Shown here piece by piece: positions 1 to 9,249 of a stretch of DNA of 64,000 bases. The notes under the pieces are model-generated. The model searched no databases. It saw only the letters and a list, made by a program, of their open reading frames with translations, and was not told the origin of the DNA. A program made the position numbers and the translations under genes. The DNA is taken from contig JAIUPT010000041.1 in the NCBI GenBank assembly GCA_022315425.1, forward strand, positions 1,922,001 through 1,986,000. The letters run 5' to 3'. Source of the DNA: Pseudevernia furfuracea (lineage: Eukaryota; Ascomycota; Lecanoromycetes; Lecanorales; Parmeliaceae). Position 1 is the first letter of the stretch; each line of letters opens with the position of its first letter.

Positions 1-533
1 TGTTGGCGCACTTGCTCGAGGTACACGAGAGGATCTTTCAGCCTCCGGCATATCGTAGCCATGCGGCCAAGGGCTGCGCGTTTGAGTTGCTTGCATTGGA
101 AGAGCGACTGTGCGTATTTGAGGAGACGAACATAGTCCCGAGAGACGGTTTCAATGAGGTGTTTAGCGGTAGAGAGCTGGCCCAGGGCTATTCGGAAATG
201 GTCGGCATCATAGAGCGTATTCAACAAATCCTTGTGGAAAGGATGTATGTCTTGAAGACGGGGAAATCCCTCTGCTCTAAATTAGTATCAATACCACAAT
301 CGAGTACCACAGTCGAGGTTTAAAGCACACTACGAACCAAGAATCAAAGACAACTTTTCGGTGAAGGTCTCTTGAGTATATTTGACCTTTCGTGTATAGA
401 AGTTTCTTATCCTAGAGATTTGAAAACCACTACGGATCTGAGTAGGTAAGCGTCTTTGTGTGCGGCTCAAGACCACATCTAAGAATTCCTGGCTTGTAGG
501 CACAGGAGGGATCTCCTTCCATGTCGTCTTCAT
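1..533 (-). CDS. NOG1: Nucleolar GTP-binding protein Nog1, 5' part
   Basis: Nog1 is an Obg-family GTPase needed for 60S ribosomal subunit assembly in the nucleolus. The protein begins MKTTWKEIPPVPTSQ, typical of the Nog1 N-terminus, followed by an arginine-rich stretch with RTQRRLPTQIRSGF and FYTRKVKYTQE. After an intron of about 64 nt (270-333, donor GTAGTG, branch-like ACTAAT) the frame continues DFPRLQDIHPFHKDLLNTLY and reaches RAALGRMATICRRLKDP, a Nog1 hallmark. Only the N-terminal domain is here; the GTPase domain lies beyond the left edge. The start at 533 gives the family's usual N-terminus. The gene is divergent from the phosphatase starting at 797, with 263 bp between start codons. 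The donor could be moved a few bases; the exon-2 frame is certain. Confidence 0.93.
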
Positions 534-796
534 GGTTGCTGAGCAGGTGTGAATATGGCGGCTGTTGGTCTGCTCTATCCATGAGGCGTACTTTTGATAG
601 AGAGTCGTTCGACAGAAATTTCCGTGGGGCAGGTCTGGCGAAAGGGAAATTTTACGCGGTCTTGGCATGCCAAGCCATCAGAGATGCGACATACCTCTCA
701 AATTTTGAATCGACCGCGTTTTCATCAATACCAGTCGCAGAGCTCGAAACTTGTTACTCACTACCAAGGCCAATTACACATGCCAAAAACAAGTCG

Positions 797-1387
797 ATGG
801 AAACTGTGGCAACGCTAAGGCGCATGTCGCGCGAACAACTGGCGTCTCTTCTCCTCTCTCTTGATGCATCCAAGATTGCTGTTATAGACGTGCGCGACGA
901 TGACCATGTGGGTGGCCACATAAAATCATCTACGCATGTTCCATCCTCATCTCTGGATTACCGGATACCTGAAATTGTACGGACTATGGCTGGAAAGGAG
1001 ATTGTGGTTTTCCACTGCGCGTTAAGTCAACAGCGGGGCCCGGCTGCAGCCTTGAGGTACATGAGGGAAAGAGAGAGCAAGATGAATAAGGGAGAGATGT
1101 CCAGAGAGACTGGTCCGCCAGAAATTGGAATTAGGAACGGATCTGTACAATGGGTGTCCACTCCAGCGTCAAAAGAGCAAGAAGTCAATGAAGAGATCGG
1201 GAAGACTCTTGACGCACCGGAGATTGCGATTAAGAGTGGCTCTATCCTGAAAGCTCCCCATCCCGAGTCGAAAAAGCAAGAAATCTACGTTCTGGACAAG
1301 GGATTTGTTGGGTGGCAGGAAAAGTACGGCAAGGATGAGAGGTTGACTGAAGCCTATGCTGAAGACATATGGACCGACTATTATTAA
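797..1387 (+). CDS. Rhodanese/Cdc25-like phosphatase (Ych1/Ibp1 type)
   Basis: A single-exon protein of 196 residues with a Cdc25/rhodanese domain, related to the small yeast phosphatases Ych1 and Ibp1 and the arsenate reductase Acr2. The catalytic loop is H73-C74-A-L-S-Q-Q-R80-G-P, a proper C-x5-R motif, and IDVRDDDHVGGHI (around residues 30-42) is the rhodanese DVR(D/E) segment. The start at 797 is chosen because the domain begins right after it; an upstream in-frame ATG at 521 would overlap NOG1 coding DNA. Family members carry a conserved glycine and tryptophan near the C-terminus, seen here as GFVGWQEKYG. Between the catalytic loop and that motif sits an extra segment of roughly 70 residues containing two similar copies of a 24-residue unit. 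Substrate is unknown; phosphatase and arsenate-reductase roles are both possible from the motif. Confidence 0.85.
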   Translation: METVATLRRMSREQLASLLLSLDASKIAVIDVRDDDHVGGHIKSSTHVPSSSLDYRIPEIVRTMAGKEIVVFHCALSQQRGPAAALRYMRERESKMNKGEMSRETGPPEIGIRNGSVQWVSTPASKEQEVNEEIGKTLDAPEIAIKSGSILKAPHPESKKQEIYVLDKGFVGWQEKYGKDERLTEAYAEDIWTDYY

Positions 1388-1775
1388 GCGTCCTCGGAGC
1401 ACGGGCGATGGGACATCAGCAATACCTCTTTGAAGGAAAATTACATAACTCGTGGTAACATGCTTCTCCCTCGGATTTGACGAAGAATACGAAGCATTTC
1501 ATTAGCTCCCACAAGCTCGCCTTCTCTCTATTTTACCATTGATTGGGCCGCAACGTAAGGTCTTTCCGCTCGAGAGTCACAGTCTATCCCAACTAATATC
1601 TACGAAAGCTGGAATGCCATCTTTTCAAACCGCGCGAACATCACCCACGCATAATGCTGGCCTGATGGGAACTTGCAAGCGAGAACGCCGACAGGACCTT
1701 TCGCTGGAGCTTAGTACTGGGTCAGAATAATGCGACCTGTTCATTACATCGTTCATATCATGCAGTACATAGACC
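1388..1775. other. Intergenic, no gene seen
   Basis: This stretch separates the convergent ends of the phosphatase gene and the enoyl-CoA hydratase-like gene. I see no coding pattern, RNA gene or repeat in it; it should contain both 3' ends. Confidence 0.5.
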
Positions 1776-2639
1776 TCAAAGTTTACTATCGACCCACCTC
1801 GCGTTCCTCTTCTCCACAAACGCTCTAATACCTTCCATCATGTTCTCTCCGCCTTCCATCTTCTTCCACAGCCCATCGATCAACTTCTGGCTGCCCTCTT
1901 CCACCCCTATACCTTCCCATCCCAACTCTACCCCTTCCTTGCTGACAACCACGCTGTCAGGACTATAGTTCCCGATTTGAACCGCCCACTGGACGGCCAA
2001 TTGCACCACCCCTCCCTCCACCGCCAACCCATCTCCATCCTTCGTACTAACCGCGTTACAGAGTCCCCACGCCTTCGCTTCCTCGGCGCCCACGTTCCTC
2101 CCGGTCAAGGCCATCTCCATAGCGCGCATCCTACCAACTGCTCTCGCTAGCCTAGGCAATGCACCGGCTATCGCAACGACACCGCGTTTGACCTCGGGCA
2201 AGGCGAAAACAGCGCTCGGCGAGGCGAGCACGATGTCGCAATTTGCAACCATCTCGCAGCCACCGCCGTGCGCGATGCCGTTGACGGCCGCGACGACGGG
2301 CTTCTTGCCGCGACGGCGAGAGAGACCGCCGAAGCCTGAGGTTTGGAGTCGACGATTCGGTCCGGAAGCGGACGCTTGCCGTCGGTCCCATTCTTTCAGG
2401 TCGGCGCCCGCGCAGAACGCCCTCCCGTCGCCGGTGACTATCCCGATCCGCAGCGACGGCTCTACATCCATCCAGGCCCAAATCTGATGCAGCTCTTGGT
2501 GTCCGGCAGCGTTGATGCAATTGAGTTGGCGTGGGCGGGAAAGCGTTACGAGTAAAACATGAGGCGCGGGGTAGGAGAGACGGGTGAAGGCTGTGGACGG
2601 CGGCGGGGTTTGGAAGGTTGGAGTATGCATCGTGTACAT
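1776..2639 (-). CDS. Peroxisomal enoyl-CoA hydratase/isomerase family protein
   Basis: A crotonase-fold enzyme of 287 residues with no intron. The oxyanion-hole segments are clear: RAFCAGADLKEW in the first half and AAVNGIAHGGGCEMVANCDI in the middle, followed by ASPSAVFALPEVKRGVV. The protein ends WVDSKL, a canonical type-1 peroxisomal targeting signal. That points to acyl-CoA metabolism in peroxisomes, such as beta-oxidation, or to a side pathway. The start at 2639 (MYTMHTPTFQ) is preferred; a longer version from 2747 adds a low-complexity 36-residue leader not typical of the family, and a second ATG lies three codons further in. The exact reaction cannot be told from the fold alone. Peroxisomal crotonases also occur in fungal secondary-metabolite clusters, but no cluster is visible here. 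Confidence 0.86.
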   Translation of the reverse strand: MYTMHTPTFQTPPPSTAFTRLSYPAPHVLLVTLSRPRQLNCINAAGHQELHQIWAWMDVEPSLRIGIVTGDGRAFCAGADLKEWDRRQASASGPNRRLQTSGFGGLSRRRGKKPVVAAVNGIAHGGGCEMVANCDIVLASPSAVFALPEVKRGVVAIAGALPRLARAVGRMRAMEMALTGRNVGAEEAKAWGLCNAVSTKDGDGLAVEGGVVQLAVQWAVQIGNYSPDSVVVSKEGVELGWEGIGVEEGSQKLIDGLWKKMEGGENMMEGIRAFVEKRNARWVDSKL

Positions 2640-2826
2640 GGTGGTCAGTTTTCTTGGGCGAGGTCCACAATGGAAAGAGCAGAGAGTGGATGGGTTTGAA
2701 GGTGGAGAGCTGGAGCTCTCAGCTGCATTGCCTCGGCTACCTTCCAAGGGCTAGGGTTAGGGCTCGATGTCTCTCGCTTACGAAGCGGCTTCCTCAATCC
2801 TCAGGCATCAAAGGTTCCAAACGCAA

Positions 2827-2860
2827 GCTTTACCGCTTTACCGCTTTACCGCTTTACCTA
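2827..2860. repeat. Short tandem repeat (CTTTACCG)n
   Basis: Four consecutive 8-bp copies of CTTTACCG in the region upstream of the hydratase gene. Confidence 0.8.
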
Positions 2861-3229
2861 GCTCAGTTACAGTACAGTAGGCAAATGAGTGCAAATGAGT
2901 ACTCCGTAAAAAGAGGTTCCATTTTTGAAGACTGAAGAGGAAATCGATATCACACCGATCCACCTTTTTTTCTTTTTTTCTTTTTTTCTTTTTTTTTTTT
3001 CCTTCTTCTTTTTTCTTCCGAGAATTGAAAGGCGCCGAAGCGGGAAATGTACGAGCATCTACGGAGTATGATCTCAGATCTGACGAGAGACTACGCCGTA
3101 CTCCCGTAGACCGCTTTTCAATCTCCTTACCTCAGCATTCATTGTCAGATCCTAAACTTTCATTCACCCTCTTGTCATGCAGAACGCCCCGTTTTCTTTG
3201 CGCATCCTGTCATCCTTCACTAGTCACAT

Positions 3230-3262
3230 CTCCCTCTCCCTCTCCCTCTCCCTCTCCCTCTC
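3230..3262. repeat. Polypyrimidine (CCCTCT)n microsatellite
   Basis: About five copies of a 6-bp CCCTCT unit, all pyrimidine on the plus strand. The minus strand reads GGGAGA repeats. Confidence 0.85.
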
Positions 3263-3508
3263 TACTGGAGCTGACCGGCTCTGACCAAACTTTCAAACTT
3301 GTCATTGTCTCGTAATGTTCTGTATAAATTTTTGCGCTTGGTCCGTTGACTCTAGCCTGATTATTCATCCCCCTGGTAGGAATTGAGCGGTGTGACCTCT
3401 GGAAAACGAAACAAGGCTATGGAGTCCGAGTCCGAGAGTCTGAGTATAAGAGTCCATATCCTCTTGCGCCATGCTCCCCTCTCTCCCTCCCCCAACGAGC
3501 AAAAAACA

Positions 3509-3562
3509 AACGCCCGAGCAAACAAAAGCCCGAGCAAACAAACAAAAAGCCCGAGCAAACAT
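3509..3562. repeat. Tandem repeat of about 16-21 bp (GCCCGAGCAAACAAA)
   Basis: Three imperfect copies of GCCCGAGCAAACAAA with variable A-rich spacers, 180 bp upstream of the small gene at 3743. Confidence 0.7.
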
Positions 3563-3742
3563 CAAAGCGCTCCCATATCTAAGCCCGCAACCTTCACCTT
3601 CTAGCCCACAAACTCCCTGGCAAAAAAAGCTTTTGGTCTTTTCCACCCCCATTGCAGAGACCCCACACCCTCTGCCAGTAGTGCGTTCCTCATTTCTCTC
3701 TCTCTCTTTCTTTCTCTCTTTTCTCTCCGGCCTCCCTTCCCA

Positions 3743-3976
3743 ATGGCGGAAAACGTCTCCCATCTGACGACGTCGGCAGACATGTCCACCGCCCCCGACC
3801 CTGCACCGGAGGACAAGGACCCCAAAGAAACCCTGCAGCAATGGTACAAGTCAGCCAACGACGTCCTGATTGGCCCTGTCCGTCGGAAGCGCATGCCCGC
3901 AGGTCGCCATGCCGTCGTCGTCAGCCCTCCGGCCAAAATGGACCCTCAGGTGCAGGGCGAGGCTAGGAAGCAGTGA
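3743..3976 (+). CDS. Small predicted protein, unrecognised
   Basis: A 77-residue open frame beginning MAENVSHLTTSADMS. The start context CCCAATGG follows a CT-rich leader typical of fungal promoters. The protein is acidic and proline-rich in its first third, then has QQWYKSANDVLIGPVRRKR, a possible short helix followed by a basic cluster, and ends EARKQ. There is no signal peptide or membrane segment. It is not a recognised family. Support is limited to frame, start context and fairly normal codon use. A chance open frame, or an exon of a longer gene, cannot be excluded. Confidence 0.4.
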   Translation: MAENVSHLTTSADMSTAPDPAPEDKDPKETLQQWYKSANDVLIGPVRRKRMPAGRHAVVVSPPAKMDPQVQGEARKQ

Positions 3977-5008
3977 AAGAGAGAAAAAAAAAACCCCTCC
4001 CCCCCCTCCCCCCCGGGAAACAGCTGTTTGACCCTGCTGGCCACGATGAGATGCTGGGAGGCTGGCTGCACGTTTGACGGCTTTTGAGGGGTTTTGATCG
4101 TTGTCGGTGGCGTTTGTTTTTTTTGGGCAGGATGGCGTGGAGGAATCTGTTTTTATGCAACGGCACGGGCGCAACTCCCTAGACGGGGATGATGATGATG
4201 ATGATGTTGTGGTTGATGGTGTAAGCAACCTTTGACGTTGCGGTTTTAGCTTGCTGCGTTTGATGGAAGGAACAGTATCATCTGACAAAGTTTTTTTTTC
4301 CCGTTCTCTTCCAATTGGTGAGACATGTTCGAGAGGCTGTGGGAAGAAGGAATGGGTTATCTATCCATCGGATTTCGGGGCCGTTTTGGTTGGGTTATCC
4401 GTGTAGAGAGCACGATGTTCGATAGATCGGCGTCCGTCTGAGAGCGAACATAGGATGCGAACATAGGATGCGAACATAGGATGCGAACATAGGATATGCG
4501 AACAGAAAGTTTCCCAACGCAAACACGGCTTGACACAGGGCGCCGGGTTTCCAAGCCCACGGGGGGAATCAAGCCAACATGTCATATCTTTGTCATTCCA
4601 CTACAAACAACTTGCTAATCTAATGCTTGATGTACATACTCTCCTTGAAAAATCAGGTGACCGGCCGTTTCCCTGAACCGTTCCCACTTTCCGTCGTTTT
4701 GCAAGCACATATCGGACATTAGGCGAGTAGTCGTAACAATGTGCTTACCTTACCCTTCAACAAAGGAGTAAGCAGCCGCTTTTTGTATTCGTTTTCGTTA
4801 TCAGTAAGCGTAAATCAAAACAATATGTTGCCAAGTATTCGATCCACGTAGTCCCATCTCCCCATTGGTCAAGCCACTCTTACAACACTCATGTCCCCTA
4901 ATCTTTACTCCAGGCTTCGCCTAACCGAAATATTTGTTCCGCAACTTCAGTTACTCCTACAAAGTTTTTGACGCCTGCTCACGGTTTGGTATCGCCATCG
5001 AATTTCTA
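3977..5008. other. Intergenic, low complexity
   Basis: No gene seen. It contains a C-run (3997-4014), a GATGAT repeat near 4189-4206 and the 13-bp tandem repeat at 4443-4503. Confidence 0.45.
4443..4503. repeat. 13-bp tandem repeat (GCGAACATAGGAT)
   Basis: Four direct copies of GCGAACATAGGAT, the first three junctions exact, followed by a partial copy GCGAACA. Confidence 0.9.
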
Positions 5009-6374
5009 TCAGTCTGCGTTGGCTTCCGGCGCAGCGGCGATGGGACTATGATCCGGCGTTGGGGACGAGGGGGGCCAATCTGGCCATTGGGTACCACGTT
5101 CCAGAAGGCGGAAGTAATCCAGGGACAAGCCAACAGGTTCCTTGTGATAAGCGTCGAATGCTTCGCGCTCTGCTGGCCTATACTGTATGCGAGGAGGCTG
5201 CGCTCGGAGAAGGTTCGGAGACTCTGCTCGGCGGGCTCCGAAGGCTTGGGTTCCTTGAACTCTGCTGAGCTTGGGAAGATCTCCATGAGACATCCTGGTT
5301 CCGGTAGGGGGTGTTGGTACTGGTGGGTCTACTCCGTCGACCGGCAGTTCTGTCAGGAGCTCACGCGAAGGGCTGTCAATTCCTTCGTTGCTTTCACTAA
5401 TCCTTGGAATCCATACCTCAGGTGTGCCAGCCCCATAGCTGTGGGATGACGATGAGAACTTGGTAGGTCGAGTATCAGCGTCTGGCATCAGCATATTCCT
5501 TGGTAGGCCTGCGGAGCAGCGCTCAATGTCGGTGCCTCGATCTTCAGCCTCGCGCATAGATCGATCCAAAGCTAGAATAGTTGAGCACTTCGTGGATAGA
5601 GGTACCCTGATTATCGAGAGTGGCTCACCCGCTTGAGGATACCCCAGCTCCAACGTCGACTTGAAAAGACGGCTCATGGCTGGAGACTCCACCGCTCCCG
5701 GCCCAAACATAGTCCGCCTGAGCAGTTCCTGTTCTGCCTTGCTCAATCCATCCTTGTATGTCGTCGGTGTAGGGATGGCATTCGGGGTTACCTTGATGCT
5801 CCTACGTTCTATTTTGTCCTTCAGAAGGAATAGAAGTGCTGTTTCGAAGTCCCTAGTATCATGAGGGCTGCGGACTGTCAGCAAACTTCGCTTGACTTCA
5901 CCTGGAACGAACAATACTCACTACTGCTCTTTCAACTCTGGGAGATAAGGCATGGCCAGTTTCATGAAGTCCCAATTATGCTCCGTCTATGAGATTTTCG
6001 GAGTCAGCTCCTTCATGACAAGAACCCAAGTAATGAGGCATCCCGAAAGGGCATAAGGCGATGAATGCTCGTGAAGCATGTCTTGCGAACAATGTCATGC
6101 TATGAGTTAGGAAAGGACTGCTCCGAAATGTACATACCCCAACAAGATGAACGAAGCGTTTGATCTCGTCAAAGTTGCTCTCCTTTACTCGGATTCGCTC
6201 AATCATCGAGGCCACGAACCTGCAGTATTGGCCCCGGCCCATCTCAGTGCGAAGCAACGGCTCCCACGTAGCTGGCTCAAAGTATTTTTGATTGATAAAC
6301 CCAAGACCACGTCCTGTGGCGCTCGGCTCACTATAGTTGAGGGGCCGTTGACGGGGTTGCACAAGCTCAAACAT
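5009..6374 (-). CDS. Unrecognised multi-exon protein
   Basis: The first exon (6374 to about 6138) encodes a compact start, MFELVQPRQRPLNYSEP, and then ESNFDEIKRFVHLVG before a good GTATGT donor. Downstream exon pieces on the same strand read HDIVRKTCFTSIHRLMPFRD (after a CTAACTCATAG acceptor) and HNWDFMKLAMPYLPELKEQ (about 5980-5920). A long last exon runs to the stop at 5009. The last exon has RDFETALLFLLKDKIERRS, then a long proline/serine-rich, probably disordered tail. Exon joins between 6137 and 5880 are not fully resolved: phases do not fit for every join I tried. So either one site is missed or the gene is damaged. I do not recognise the family, and no enzyme motif, signal peptide or membrane segment is evident. 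Confidence 0.5.
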
Positions 6375-6447
6375 GCCGACCTGGGTGGATTGCGGCTGGT
6401 TTGGTTAAGAGTTAGAGATTCAAAGAGGCCAGAAAGGTCAGACAACA

Positions 6448-6540
6448 GGCGGTCGCTATATTTAAACCCTAAGTACTCATTAGAAGGGGCGGTCGCTATA
6501 TGTGAACCCCAAGTACTCAATAGAAACGGCGGTCGACTTT
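6448..6540. repeat. 40-bp imperfect tandem repeat
   Basis: GGCGGTCGCTATAT...AGTACTCAWTAGAA occurs twice at a 40-bp spacing (6451 and 6491), followed by a partial third copy GGCGGTCG at about 6528. It lies 75-165 bp upstream of the start of the unrecognised gene at 6374, so it could be a promoter element. Confidence 0.85.
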
Positions 6541-7473
6541 GGACGATGCTACAGCCGCAAGGCGAGCGTATCAACCAGAGATGAGTTCAGGAGTTGAAAT
6601 GCTAGTATTGTCTTCTTTTGTTGCGTGTTGAAGGTATAAATGAGGAACGGTGAGTGGAGGCGCGATATTGTGAGGGATATTGTGAGGGATGATATAGAAT
6701 GCTGATGCTGCCAAGTTTGGGTTACTGCCAAGTTGCCTACTCAGCGTACGCGGAATATCGAGTCAGGAAGAGGGTAGGATGCAGGAAATGATGGGAACTA
6801 AGTCTGTGAGGAGCAGTCTTTGACAGCGTCAAGTTGAAAAGTGGTCGGGATTCTGAAGTGATGTTGCCCAAAGAGAGATCCGAAGGGGAGGAAAGAGCTC
6901 TCAACCGTTCCTAGTATTTGTGAACTCACCGTCTTTATTGCAGATATTAGGTCTCAAGTATCCATGGATGATTTCTGAGATTGACAGATTGCCTTATGTG
7001 CTGTCAGTGCGAGGGGTACTGGTGCTGATTTGACATCGTTTGTGTCACAAGGCGCATTAAGCAAGCTGGCATGATTGCACTTCACAGCGTTGCTTGCAAT
7101 CGTGGCAAGTTCCGACTTGAGACACCCTCTTGTTTGATCGAGCTTGTTGAATACAGCATTTCGGAGTGTCGTTGCGGCTATTGTATTCCACTCTCGGGGG
7201 CAATAATGGTGGTTGCGTAGGACCAACAGTAGGCAGTCATACGACTGGTGAGATGTCGAGTAACTGAACACATGTCGAGTTGCTGAACAGCCTATGAAGG
7301 GGCACCATTCAATACTGGATCGTTCTTGAAGGATCATCACGCAAGAGGGAGACTATCAACTGCAGAAGAAGGTATTTTCTGATCAGATACCTGTGTTCTT
7401 CTAGAAGGAGTGCTTTTCACTCATGACTTCCTGAAATTTGTAGGGCCCAGGCAAGTCCCTTGACCAAGTGCAC
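6541..7473. other. Intergenic, no gene supported
   Basis: A 128-codon open frame on the minus strand (6954-7340) has no family resemblance, and I leave it out. Near 6662-6690 a short direct repeat (GATATTGTGAGGGAT) is present. Confidence 0.4.
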
Positions 7474-8755
7474 CTACTTTTTCTGCACCCTCTCCACAAT
7501 GGACTGAACCTCGCCAAACATCTGGTCGCTTTTCTCTAGACCACAGACTTTGCTCACCACGCTCGGTGCATCCATAGTCTTCAGTATCTTACTCAATTCC
7601 TTACTCTCGTCATCACCTTCAACATCGACAAAATTGAAGGCTTGCTCCATTGCTCCCAACAGTGCGGTATATTTGTCACCTTGTTCGGCCAGGTGATGCG
7701 CTGGTCCCACGAACCGCTCTTGGCGACCGAGCTTCCTCAGCGGAGCACGGCCCACACGCTCCACCACGTCCTCAAGATGTGGATTTGAGATACGCTTGAT
7801 GATTTTCTCCACGTAGTCTTTCTGCTCCGAAGCAGAGATGCCGTGCTTGTTCACGATCAAGTGAGATGTTTCAGCTAGACACTCACGCACGATCTCATGG
7901 ATTTCCTTATCCTCGAGTGCGTCAGCAATGGTCTTTTTCCCACGAGCATGTCCATAGTAGGCGGCGGCTGCGTGGCCGGTGTTGACGGTGAAGAGCTTTC
8001 GCTCAATGTACGGCACAAGGTCGTCAACCCATTTGATGGCTTCGACCTTGGGTGGGCCGTGAGGCGCAAAAGGTGTCTTGTCAACAACCCATTCGTAGAA
8101 GGATTCGATCTTGACGTTGAGGCCGGCGTCGGGGTCTTGACCTGGGACAATACGATCGATGGCAGAGTTGGCAAAGCGGGCACGCTCGCTGATGGAGGAG
8201 AGACGGTCTTCTGGAGTGTTTTTGGGGTCTTTGATGAACTCCGCGAGCTTGTCGGTAGCCCCAATCATGTTCTCACAGGCAATGACAGCGATCGGTGTAG
8301 ATGCGGTACGGGAATCGATTGCTTTAGCAATGACAGGAGCAATGAATTTGAGGATGTTGGGGCCGACAGCGCAGGTGACCTGGAGGCAGCGTCAGTTGCG
8401 GCTGCATGTGTTGACGACGTGCGTGGGGGTTTACCAAGTCTGCACTGGAGATTTCATGCACGGCATCTTTCTCGTGGGTCTTGGAGTTGATAGCACGGTA
8501 ATTGCTGATGGTGTTGACCTTCTCGCCTTCCCCTCCAATCTCGGTGACAGTGTAACTCTTGGTCTGCTGGAGCTGCTCAATGAGCTTGTCCATGACATCG
8601 ACGAAGACAACCTGCAGGATGAGCGCTTAGCGAACACGCTATGTCAACACCTAGGGGAGGGCTCAAGCTACCTCAAAGCCAGACTGGAATAGCTTCTCGG
8701 CAACGAAGCCACGGCCAATGTTTCCACCTCCAAAGTGAACAGCTTTGAGTCCCAT
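7474..8755 (-). CDS. mpdA: Mannitol-1-phosphate 5-dehydrogenase
   Basis: Reversibly reduces fructose-6-phosphate to mannitol-1-phosphate with NAD(H), the entry to fungal mannitol metabolism in the cytosol. Three exons: 8755-8672, 8611-8435 and 8379-7474, giving 388 residues, the usual length. The N-terminus MGLKAVHFGGGNIGRGFVAE holds the dinucleotide-binding GGGNIGRGF motif. Exon 3 begins TCAVGPNILKFIAPVIAKAI and contains the Rossmann-end ACENMIGATDKL. The polyol-dehydrogenase core follows (WVDDLVPYIERKLFTVNTGH, with Lys and the conserved NTGHAAAAYYG). Both introns (59 and 55 nt) are GT-AG. The start codon is fixed by the glycine-rich loop at residues 9-16. The C-terminus VERVQKK is typical of the fungal enzyme. 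Confidence 0.96.
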
Positions 8756-9249
8756 CTTGAGGGGCACGGGTATTTTGTTTTTGGTAATTGGTGAGAGATT
8801 AGTTTGTGGGCGAAGGAAAAGCTCTGTTTTTGCTACAAGAGGGGAGACTTGTAGACTAGGAACCGGAGTTCAAAGAGCAGGTGAAATGATCTTGCAATTT
8901 GGGAACCTAGGAAGATATGAATTGTTGTTTGGAGTTTCGTAGAACAGTGACTTTCAGAAGAGAGGTGAGAGGTGGGGGGGGAGGTTTTTTTAAAGAGAAA
9001 AACGGCAAGAGCTAGAGTACTCGTAGCACTTTCCAGCCAATGCCAATTTCAATTTCACACCGCATGGACCTTAATTTGAACTGATGATTGGACTCTTCTT
9101 TTCAAGCTAACTTATATTGAATTGTCGATATCAGTACGCAAACAGCTCTTCATTTTCTCAATCAGGCATTAATGCCGCAAGCTAATCGCATACAATTCTC
9201 GAAACAAACGCCTGTCGTACCTCATTCCTTCAGAGTTCGATTGGCCCCA
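8756..9249. other. Intergenic; promoter side of mpdA
   Basis: Includes the 5' leader and promoter of mpdA and the 3' end of the SUR7-like gene. A GAGAGGTGAGAGGTGGGGGGGGAGG tract lies near 8961-8985. No gene seen. Confidence 0.4.

Larger units (their letters stand above)
2640..3742. other. Intergenic with low-complexity DNA
   Basis: Upstream DNA of both the hydratase and the small gene at 3743. It contains an 8-bp repeat (CTTTACCG), a long T-rich tract with TTTC spacing (2967-3016), a (CCCTCT)n tract and AGCAAACAAA-type repeats. The final 60 bp before 3743 are strongly CT-rich, as in many fungal core promoters and 5' leaders. I see no convincing gene. Confidence 0.5.

Noticed and set aside
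3..323. Open frame of 106 codons on the plus strand at the left edge
   Set aside because: It is antisense to NOG1 exon 2, which reads clear Nog1 sequence on the minus strand.
2752..2765. TAGGGTTAGGG resembling telomere repeats
   Set aside because: Only two hexamers; too short to call an interstitial telomere, and could arise by chance.
2895..3105. TACTCCGTA / TACGGAGTA palindromes (also near 60110 and 60343)
   Set aside because: Striking but few and scattered here; such palindromes are common in ascomycete intergenic DNA, and no genome-wide count was possible.
6954..7340. 128-codon open frame on the minus strand
   Set aside because: No family character, no promoter or splice support, composition like non-coding DNA.
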